64,000 nucleotides of DNA. Source: Burkholderiaceae bacterium (GTDB lineage Bacteria > Pseudomonadota > Gammaproteobacteria > Burkholderiales > Burkholderiaceae_E). The notes beneath the pieces were generated by a model. That model was not told the origin of the DNA, ran no database searches, and saw only the letters and a list, made by a program, of their open reading frames with translations. Position 1 is the stretch's first letter. Each line of letters opens with the position of its first letter. Positions 38,488 to 45,322 of the stretch are shown piece after piece. Both the position numbers and the translations under genes were made by a program. The DNA lies in assembly GCA_021463505.1 (NCBI GenBank), contig JAJTYR010000006.1, positions 29,411 to 93,410 on the forward strand, read 5' to 3'.

Positions 38488-39891
38488 CTACAGCTGGAAC
38501 CCCACCGAACGGACGATGCCCTCGAGGACGTCGCGCCCCCACGACGGCGGGCGCGCCTCGTAGGCCGCCGATTGCCGTGCCTGCGCCTCGATCCACGCCG
38601 CCAGCCACGCGATCTCGCCGGCGCCGTAGAACGCGGTCATCAGTTCGAAGTTCACGAACAGGCTGCGGCCATCGAGATTGGCCGAGCCGCACAGCGCCAG
38701 CTGGCCGTCGACGACCACCGCCTTCGCGTGGATCATCGCCGGATACAGCACCACCTGTGCGCCGGCGGCAGCGAGCGCACGCAGCGCGCGCTCGCGCGCC
38801 CAGTCGGCCATCCAGTGGTTCGAGCGTGCCGGCACGACCAGTGTCAAGGGCACGCCGCGTCGGCACGCGATGCACCAGGCTGCGAGCAGCGCCTCCTCCG
38901 GGATGAAATACGGCGTGACCGCCAGGATGCGGGTGCGCGCGTGATACGCGGCCGCGAGCAACAGCGCATGCACCGTGTCGTCGGCGTGGTCCGGGCCGCT
39001 CGGCACCAGTTGCGCGCTGGCGCCGGCATCGGCGTCGGCGTCGGCCGGCGCGATCATCGCCGGCGCCGCGCGCGGCGGCTTGCCTTGCGCGTCGGCCCAG
39101 TCGTGTTCGAAGGTCTCGTGCGCCTGCGCGGCGAGCGGGCCGCGAACGACGAAGCTCAGGTCGCGCCAGGCGGGACGGCCGGGCAGATCGAGGAAATACT
39201 CGGCCGCCAGGTTGCGCCCGCCGCTCCAGACCCGCTCGCCGTCGGCGGCCGCGAGCTTGCGGTGGTTGCGCAGGTTGGTGCGACCGCGCACCGGATTGCG
39301 CACCACCGGCATGAACCAGCGCACCTGCACACCGCCGGCGCGCAGTACGCGCACCAGACGCCGCGAGGTGCGCAGCCCGCCGATCGCATCGAGCAGCACG
39401 CGCACCTGCACCCCGCGGCCGGCGGCGCGCGCCAGCGCGGCCGACACCCGGGTGCCGACGGCGTCGTCGGCCAGCACGAAGGTGCACAGGTCGACGCGGT
39501 CCACCGCTGCGTCGAGCAACGCGATCAAATCGCGCAGCGCCGTCTCGCCGTCGCCGCAAAAGACGATCGATGCGTTGCGCACCGGCGGTGGCACGCCGAG
39601 GGCGGCCAGCAGCGTGAGCGCCCAGTGCGGCCCGTCGGCGGCGTGCGCGGCGCCCGCTGCCGGCACGCGCACCGGCGCACGCCGCAGCGCGCGCGAGAGC
39701 TTGCGCGTGCCGAAGGCGAGGAACAGCGGGATGCCGAGATAGGGCAGCAGCGCGATCGACATCACCCAGGCGATCGCCGCCGACGGATGCCGATGCTGCT
39801 TGCCGATGCGGGTGACCAGCACGTAGAGCAGCAGCCCCACGAAGACGAAGGCGCCGTGCTCGAGGGGTGACAGCGAGAAGGGCCAGTGCAT
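38488..39891 (-). CDS. cls: Cardiolipin synthase-type phospholipase D family protein
   Basis: This is a membrane-bound PLD-superfamily enzyme of 467 residues, expected to condense phosphatidylglycerol into cardiolipin. Two N-terminal membrane helices (about 11-28 and 38-60) precede two HKD motifs: His210, Lys212, Asp217 in LRNHRKLAAAD and His388, Lys390, Asp395 in IHAKAVVVD. An Ala/Asp low-complexity stretch (about residues 281-293) separates the halves. Domain order matches bacterial Cls, although the region between helix and first motif is somewhat variable, so another PLD phosphatidyltransferase role is possible. Confidence 0.88.
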   Translation of the reverse strand: MHWPFSLSPLEHGAFVFVGLLLYVLVTRIGKQHRHPSAAIAWVMSIALLPYLGIPLFLAFGTRKLSRALRRAPVRVPAAGAAHAADGPHWALTLLAALGVPPPVRNASIVFCGDGETALRDLIALLDAAVDRVDLCTFVLADDAVGTRVSAALARAAGRGVQVRVLLDAIGGLRTSRRLVRVLRAGGVQVRWFMPVVRNPVRGRTNLRNHRKLAAADGERVWSGGRNLAAEYFLDLPGRPAWRDLSFVVRGPLAAQAHETFEHDWADAQGKPPRAAPAMIAPADADADAGASAQLVPSGPDHADDTVHALLLAAAYHARTRILAVTPYFIPEEALLAAWCIACRRGVPLTLVVPARSNHWMADWARERALRALAAAGAQVVLYPAMIHAKAVVVDGQLALCGSANLDGRSLFVNFELMTAFYGAGEIAWLAAWIEAQARQSAAYEARPPSWGRDVLEGIVRSVGFQL

Positions 39892-39981
39892 GGCGGGTGC
39901 ACGCGGATGGTCGGCGCGGCCACCATAGCACGAGCCCGCCGCAGGCAGCGGCGACGCGCCGCCGCCGCGCGGGTGCGGCGC

Positions 39982-40299
39982 TTACCGGACCTTGCCCAGC
40001 AGCGCCTCGACGTTGCCCAGCAACTGGCCGAGGTCGGCCGGACGACCCCTGGCGTCACGCATTCTCGAGGACAGTTCCTGCTCCATGAAGCAGACCGTCA
40101 TCCGCACGTAGGCGCTGTCGAGCGCCTTGCGCACCGCCGAGATCTGCTGGGCGATCTGCATGCAGTCTTCGCCCTCGTCGATCATCCGCTGGATGCCGCG
40201 AAGCTGGCCCTCGGCGCGACGCAGGCGGTTCAGCAGGTCGGTGCGCGAGGTTTCGTCCTTGAGTACGGTCATGGTGCAGGAGTCGTTCGTGGAGTTCAC
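39982..40299 (-). CDS. CsoR/RcnR/FrmR-family (DUF156) transcriptional repressor lacking histidine
   Basis: This is a 105-residue all-helical regulator. The family opening LLNRLRRAEGQLRGIQRM is present. The ligand positions are Cys46 (EDCMQI) and Cys70 (RMTVCFM); the histidine found at the second site in CsoR, RcnR and FrmR is Phe71, and the whole protein has no histidine. Copper or nickel sensing therefore seems unlikely and a thiol-based sensor is more plausible. The start is GTG at 40299, supported by GGGAGA about 9 bases upstream. It is the last gene of the MFP-RND-DUF2892 operon; two matching pseudo-palindromes lie in front of that operon, so autoregulation is inferred. Confidence 0.88.
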   Translation of the reverse strand: MNSTNDSCTMTVLKDETSRTDLLNRLRRAEGQLRGIQRMIDEGEDCMQIAQQISAVRKALDSAYVRMTVCFMEQELSSRMRDARGRPADLGQLLGNVEALLGKVR

Positions 40300-40387
40300 C
40301 TCGATTGTCTCCCAGATGCGATGGGTTGCGCCACGAACCCCGGTTGCGACAGCGGGGCCCGTGGCGCCAGAAGGATCCGCGGCGCGC

Positions 40388-40612
40388 TCAGCGCGCGCAG
40401 GTCGACGGCGTGTCGGGCACGCCGAGACGCTTCAGGATCATGCCCAGCGGGCACCGGTTGCTGAAACCGAACTGGAACAGGTTCAGGCCGACGAAGGCAG
40501 TGACCGCAAGGAACCACTTCGAGACGAACAGCGGGCTGCCTTCGACGCCCAGCGCCAGCGAGACCAGGATGAACGAACCCGCGAAAATGCGGATCATGCG
40601 TTCGACGTTCAT
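40388..40612 (-). CDS. DUF2892 (YgaP-type) membrane protein
   Basis: This is a 74-residue inner-membrane protein beginning MNVERMIRIFAGSFILVSLA, with two hydrophobic segments (about 8-25 and 33-52). The characteristic end NRCPLGMILKRLG includes one cysteine. This fold occurs alone or fused to rhodanese domains (YgaP), linking it to sulfur handling. A GGAGTG ribosome binding site precedes the ATG. It lies 61 bases after the RND gene and 88 bases before the CsoR-type gene, on the same strand. Function is not known in detail. Confidence 0.85.
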   Translation of the reverse strand: MNVERMIRIFAGSFILVSLALGVEGSPLFVSKWFLAVTAFVGLNLFQFGFSNRCPLGMILKRLGVPDTPSTCAR

Positions 40613-40673
40613 GTGACACTCCATGCCGAGTTGAGGAAGGAAAGGAAAGGCAAGGCAAGGTGGACGACGGCCG

Positions 40674-43600
40674 TCAGGGCGCTGCGTAGCGCCTGTGGAA
40701 GGCGGCATGGAACAGCACCGGGATCACCACCAGCGTGAGCAGCGTCGACACCAGGATGCCGAAAATGAGGGCGACTGCCAGGCCGTTGAAGATCGGATCG
40801 TCCAGGATGAAGAACGCACCGATCATCGCAGCCAGGGCGGTCAGCGCGATCGGCTGCGCGCGCACCGCAGCCGAGCGGATCACCGCGTCGCTGAAACCCG
40901 CGCCCTCGGCCAGCTGCAGCTCGATGAAGTCGACCAGCAGGATCGAGTTGCGCACGATGATGCCGGCCAGCGCGATCATGCCGATCATCGAGGTGGCGGT
41001 GAACTGCGCGCCGAGCAGCGCATGGCCGGGCATCACGCCGACGATGGTCAGCGGTATCGGCGTCATGATGATCAGCGGCATGAGGTACGAGCGGAAATGC
41101 GCGACCACCAGCAGGTAGATCAGGATCAGCCCGACCGCGTAGGCGGCGCCCATGTCGCGAAACGTCTCGTAGGTGACCTGCCACTCGCCGTCCCACTTGA
41201 TCGCGTACTGCTTCCAGGCCTCGCCGGGCGCGTGGATCCAGTACTCGCCCAGCGCGCCGGCAGCCGGAAGCGCCGCGGCGGCGAGCACGCCGCGAATGCC
41301 GAACATCCCGTACAGCGGCGAATCGACGCCGCCGCCCATGTCGCCGAGCACGTACTGCAGCGGCTGCAGGTCTTTCGTGTAGAGCGGCTTGTCGATCACG
41401 CCGTCCTCCACGCGCACCAGCTCCGACAGCGGCACCGACTTGCCGTCGGCGGCCTTCAGCGGCAGCGCGAGCAGCGCGTCGAGCCCCACCTGTGACTCGC
41501 GCGGCAGCTGCAGCCGCACCGGAACCGGGTACTTGCTGTGGCCATCGTGAAGCCAGGCCGCATCGACGCCGGAGAGCGCGCCGTGCACCGTCTGCGCGAT
41601 CGTCGCCACCGGGATGCCGAGCACCTCGGCGCGCGAGCGCTGTATCCGCAGGAACGCGCGCGGCGCGTCTTCCGTCACCGTGGTGTCGATGCCCACGATG
41701 TGCGCCGTCGCGCCGAACGCGCCCGCGATGCGCGTGGCCAGCTCGCTGCGGCCCGCCTCGTCCGGCCCGTAGACCTCGGCGACGATCGGCGAGAGCACCG
41801 GCGGCCCGGGGGGCACTTCGACCACTTTCAGGCGCGCACCGTGGCGCGCGGCGATCTGGTCGAGCTGCGGGCGCAATCGCGACGCGATCGCGTGGCTCTG
41901 GTCGTCGCGATGCGTCTTGTCGACCAGGTTCACCTGCATGTCCCCGAGCTCCGCCTGCGCGCGCAGGTAGTACTGGCGCACCAGTCCGTTGAAGGTGATC
42001 GGCGAGGCGGTGCCCGCGTAGCCCTGCAGGTCGCGCACCTCGGGCTGCCTCGCGAGGAACGCGCCCAGTTCGTGCAGCGCGGCGGCAGTGTCTTCCAGCG
42101 GCGTACCCGCCGGCATGTCGACCACCAGCTGGAACTCGCTCTTGTTGTCGAAGGGCAGCATCTTCAGGACGACCCACTGCACTGCCACCAGGCCCACCGA
42201 CAGCGCCATCGCGCCGAGCACGCCGGCGGCAAGCAGCCAGCGCTTGCGGGCGCTGCGCAGGAACGGATCGAGCAGCGCGACGAACACGCGCTGCAGCCGG
42301 GCCGCAGCGGCCTGCGGGGCCGCAGCGGCGGCGCCCGCGTCCGCGCCGTGCTGCTTCATCAGCTTGAGCGCCAGCCACGGTGTCACCGTGAATGCGATCG
42401 CCAGCGACAGCGCCATGCCCATGCTCGAATTGATCGGGATCGGGCTCATGTATGGACCCATCAACCCGGTGACGAAGGCCATCGGCAGAAGCGCCGCGAT
42501 CACCGTGAGCGTGGCGAGAATCGTGGGGCCACCCACCTCGTCGACCGCGCGCGGAATGATGTCGGCCAGGCGCGCGTGCGGCTCGAGTTGCTGGTGGCGA
42601 TGGATGTTCTCCACCACCACGATGGCATCGTCGACCAGGATGCCGATCGAGAAGATCAGCGCGAACAGCGACACCCGGTTCAGCGTGAAGCCCCAGGCCC
42701 ACGACGCGAACAGCGTCGCGGTCAGCGTCAGCATCACGGCCACGCCGACGATGACCGCCTCGCGGCGGCCGAGCGCGAGGCCGACCAGCAGGATCACCGA
42801 GCCGGTGGCGAACGCAAGCTTCTGGATCAGCTTGTTGGCCTTCTCGGCGGCAGTCTGGCCGTAGTCGCGCGTCACGGTGGCCTCGACCTCCGGCGGCAGC
42901 AGACTGTTGCGCAACTCGTCGAGCCGCGCACGTGCCGCGCGTGCGACGTCGACGGCGTTTTCGCCCGGCTTCTTGGTCACGCTCAGCGTGACCGCCGGAT
43001 GGACCTGCCCGACCGCGGCAGCCCGCTCGGCCGGTGACTGCGCCGGCGTCGTCGCCGCATCGCGGCCATCGGCACTCGCGCCCGCACCCTGCGAGAACCA
43101 CACGTAACGCTGCGGCTGCGCCGCGCCCGCCTCGATGCGCGCGACTTCGCGCAGGTACACCGGCCGGCCCGCGTGCACGCCGACCACCAGCGAGCCCACG
43201 TCGTCGGCCGAACGCAGGAATTCACCGGTCTGCACCTCGAGCATGCCCGTGCCCGACGGATCGACGACACTGCCCGCAGGCATCCCGAGGTTGGCGCCAG
43301 CCAGTGCCTTGCGCAACTGCGCCAGGTCGAGCCCGCGTTCGCGCAGCCGCACGGGCTCGAGCGCGACACTCACCACGCGCCCGGGCCCGCCGATGGTCTG
43401 CACCTCGCGGGCCCCCGGCACGCGCTCGAGCTCGGCCTCCAGCGCATGCGCGATGCGCTCGAGTTCGACGGCCGAGGTGGCATCGCGACGCCACAGCGTC
43501 ACCGCCAGCACCGGCACGTCGTCGATTCCCTTGGGCCGGACGATCGGCGCGAGGGTGCCCAGGTCGCGCGGCAGCCAGTCCTGGTTGGCATTCAGGACGT

Positions 43601-44000
43601 CGTACAGGCGCACCAGCGCCTCGGTGCGCGGCACACCCACCTGGAATTGCACGGTGAGCACCGCCAGCCCCGGGCGTGCGATCGAGTAGGTGTGCTCGAT
43701 GCCGGCGATCTGCGACAGCACCTGTTCGGCCGGGCGCGCCACCATGTTCTGCACGTCGATGCTCGACGCTCCGGGGAACGGGATCAGCACGTTGGCCATG
43801 GTCACGTTGATCTGCGGCTCCTCCTCGCGTGGCGTCACCAGCACCGCGAACACGCCGAGCAGCAGCGCAACCAGCGCGAGCAGCGGCGTGATGGCGTTGG
43901 CCTGGAACGCGCGCGCGATGCGCCCCGACACGCCGAGAGCGGGAACCTCCGCGGCGCTGGCGGCCGGGTCGCCTGGCCTCGTCGCTTCGTGTTCGCCCAT
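40674..44000 (-). CDS. RND-superfamily efflux pump permease
   Basis: This is an AcrB-like inner-membrane proton antiporter of 1108 residues with twelve expected membrane helices and two large periplasmic loops. The helix-4 proton-relay pair is present in GILVDDAIVVVENIHRH. The first loop starts TPREEEPQINVTMANV, which characterises a subgroup distinct from classical AcrB and from CusA; the Met cluster of CusA is not apparent. A Gly-rich C-terminal helix region (GIIVRNSILLVDFIELQL) closes the core. It follows its membrane fusion protein by one base and is followed by DUF2892 and the CsoR-type regulator. The substrate is unknown. Confidence 0.92.
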   Translation of the reverse strand: MGEHEATRPGDPAASAAEVPALGVSGRIARAFQANAITPLLALVALLLGVFAVLVTPREEEPQINVTMANVLIPFPGASSIDVQNMVARPAEQVLSQIAGIEHTYSIARPGLAVLTVQFQVGVPRTEALVRLYDVLNANQDWLPRDLGTLAPIVRPKGIDDVPVLAVTLWRRDATSAVELERIAHALEAELERVPGAREVQTIGGPGRVVSVALEPVRLRERGLDLAQLRKALAGANLGMPAGSVVDPSGTGMLEVQTGEFLRSADDVGSLVVGVHAGRPVYLREVARIEAGAAQPQRYVWFSQGAGASADGRDAATTPAQSPAERAAAVGQVHPAVTLSVTKKPGENAVDVARAARARLDELRNSLLPPEVEATVTRDYGQTAAEKANKLIQKLAFATGSVILLVGLALGRREAVIVGVAVMLTLTATLFASWAWGFTLNRVSLFALIFSIGILVDDAIVVVENIHRHQQLEPHARLADIIPRAVDEVGGPTILATLTVIAALLPMAFVTGLMGPYMSPIPINSSMGMALSLAIAFTVTPWLALKLMKQHGADAGAAAAAPQAAAARLQRVFVALLDPFLRSARKRWLLAAGVLGAMALSVGLVAVQWVVLKMLPFDNKSEFQLVVDMPAGTPLEDTAAALHELGAFLARQPEVRDLQGYAGTASPITFNGLVRQYYLRAQAELGDMQVNLVDKTHRDDQSHAIASRLRPQLDQIAARHGARLKVVEVPPGPPVLSPIVAEVYGPDEAGRSELATRIAGAFGATAHIVGIDTTVTEDAPRAFLRIQRSRAEVLGIPVATIAQTVHGALSGVDAAWLHDGHSKYPVPVRLQLPRESQVGLDALLALPLKAADGKSVPLSELVRVEDGVIDKPLYTKDLQPLQYVLGDMGGGVDSPLYGMFGIRGVLAAAALPAAGALGEYWIHAPGEAWKQYAIKWDGEWQVTYETFRDMGAAYAVGLILIYLLVVAHFRSYLMPLIIMTPIPLTIVGVMPGHALLGAQFTATSMIGMIALAGIIVRNSILLVDFIELQLAEGAGFSDAVIRSAAVRAQPIALTALAAMIGAFFILDDPIFNGLAVALIFGILVSTLLTLVVIPVLFHAAFHRRYAAP

Positions 44001-44001
44001 G

Positions 44002-45069
44002 TCAGCGCGCCGCAGTGACCGGAGCCGGCTTCGCACCGGCCAGGCCGGCCCTGATCGGGTCGATCGCGACGCGCTCGCCGGCCTGCAGACCCGCGAGCAC
44101 CTCGACGCCCGCCTCGCCGTGGTCGGCGCCGACGCGCACTGCCCGCAGCACGAACGCCTCGCCGCGCGCAACGTAGACGCCGATGAGTTCGCCCCGCCGC
44201 AGGACCGCCGCCGCCGGCAGCGTGAGCCGCTCGGCCGATCCGCCGGCAAAGCGCACACGCACGCTTTGCCCCGGCACCGCACCGGCGACTGCGCCCGCCG
44301 GCAGTTCGAGCCGGAATTCCACGGTCTGCGAAACCGGGTCTGCACCCGGCAGGCCCGTGACCGTTGCGGGAGTCACCCAGTCGCCGGAAGGCAGGCGCAC
44401 CTGGACGCGCGGCGCACCGCGCGCCAGCGCCTGCTGCGACGCCGGCACGTAGGCGAGCGCGCGGATCGGTTGCGGTGCGTAGAGGGTGACGATCGCGCGC
44501 CCGGGCGTGGCGAGATCACCGGCCTCGACGTGGGTCGCCAGCACCAGGCCGTCGTACGGTGCGGTGACGCTGGTAAAACTGCGCGCCAGCGCCGCCTGGC
44601 TGCGGCCGGCCTGCGCCTGCCGCTGGCCGGCCTGCGCAGCATGGAACTGCGACTCGGCGATGTCCAGCGCGGCCTGGCTGACAAAGCCCTGCGCGCGCAA
44701 CTGGCGGTTGCGCTCGTAGTGCGCCTGCGCATTGGTCAGTTCCGCCTGCGACCGGGCGACGGCCGCATCGCTGCGCGCCAGGCTGGCCTGCGCGTCGCGC
44801 TCGTCGATGCGCGCGACCACCTGGCCGGCGCGCACCGCATCGCCGGCGCGCACCAGCAGTTGCACCACGTTGCCGGGCACCTGGGCAGCCACCGTGCTCT
44901 GGCGCACCGCCTGCAGCGTGCCGTCGAGTTCCAGGCCGACATCGACTGCGCCGGCACGCACGGCGACGGTCTGCACCACCGGCTCCTGCGCCACCGCAGC
45001 GGTGGCTGCTGCGGCCAGCCACACCAGCGGCGGGAACAGAACCGTGATCCTTCGGAATCGGTCAATCAT
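44002..45069 (-). CDS. RND efflux periplasmic adaptor (membrane fusion protein)
   Basis: This 355-residue HlyD/AcrA-like adaptor links the RND permease to an outer-membrane channel. A signal peptide (about 1-28) is followed by the lipoyl-like half motif VRAGDAVRAGQVVARID. A short coiled-coil hairpin rich in Ala/Gln/Arg (about 95-150) comes next, then the second lipoyl half TAPYDGLVLATHVEAGD and beta-barrel domains. The start is the ATG at 45069. No outer-membrane factor gene is present nearby, so a TolC-like protein encoded elsewhere is expected. Tandem candidate operators lie 22-62 bases upstream. Confidence 0.92.
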   Translation of the reverse strand: MIDRFRRITVLFPPLVWLAAAATAAVAQEPVVQTVAVRAGAVDVGLELDGTLQAVRQSTVAAQVPGNVVQLLVRAGDAVRAGQVVARIDERDAQASLARSDAAVARSQAELTNAQAHYERNRQLRAQGFVSQAALDIAESQFHAAQAGQRQAQAGRSQAALARSFTSVTAPYDGLVLATHVEAGDLATPGRAIVTLYAPQPIRALAYVPASQQALARGAPRVQVRLPSGDWVTPATVTGLPGADPVSQTVEFRLELPAGAVAGAVPGQSVRVRFAGGSAERLTLPAAAVLRRGELIGVYVARGEAFVLRAVRVGADHGEAGVEVLAGLQAGERVAIDPIRAGLAGAKPAPVTAAR

Positions 45070-45090
45070 CTCGGTGCCTGTCTTCCTGAC

Positions 45091-45106
45091 ATACTGCACA
45101 GGGTAT
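45091..45106. promoter_or_regulatory. Candidate CsoR-family operator, copy 1 (ATACTGCACAGGGTAT)
   Basis: This is a 16-bp pseudo-palindrome, ATACTG-CACA-GGGTAT, in the RND-operon promoter region. It shares ATACT-N5-GGGTAT with a second copy 25 bases away. The outline fits the ATACC/GGGTAT-type sites of DUF156 repressors. Binding is inferred. A plus-strand TATAAT (45103-45108) overlaps its right end. Confidence 0.55.
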
Positions 45107-45115
45107 AATGCTCTC

Positions 45116-45131
45116 ATACTCTTATGGGTAT
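45116..45131. promoter_or_regulatory. Candidate CsoR-family operator, copy 2 (ATACTCTTATGGGTAT)
   Basis: This is the second 16-bp pseudo-palindrome, ATACTC-TTAT-GGGTAT, extended by C and G on its flanks (45115-45132). On the minus strand a TTTACA (45136-45131) that could be the operon's -35 overlaps its edge, so binding would block polymerase. Confidence 0.55.
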
Positions 45132-45132
45132 G

Positions 45133-45322
45133 TAAAGAACCTGCTGCGGCCTGCCGGCGCTGCCGGGCAGCGTCGCATTCCGGCAACTCCGGCGCCCGCT
45201 CGTCGGGGATCCGCGCGCGGTCGCGCGGCCTGCCCCGGGGCACGCCTGCACGGCCATTGCACCGCAACAAACCCGTCGATAGGCTGGTTCGCCATCATCG
45301 TCCCGAACGGTCTTTCCCGCGC
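45133..45322 (+). other. Long structured leader upstream of pgaA
   Basis: If transcription starts near the TATAAT at 45103, pgaA has a leader of about 200 bases. It contains a perfect hairpin CCGCGCG-CGGT-CGCGCGG (45211-45228) and a 12-base palindrome TGCCCCGGGGCA (45231-45242). No ribosome binding site is evident before the GTG start, so translation may be inefficient or controlled. Confidence 0.4.

Noticed and set aside
40609..43101. An 830-residue minus-strand frame inside the RND pump gene
   Set aside because: Frame-shifted copy of the pump coding sequence, Arg/Gly-rich, with no independent features.
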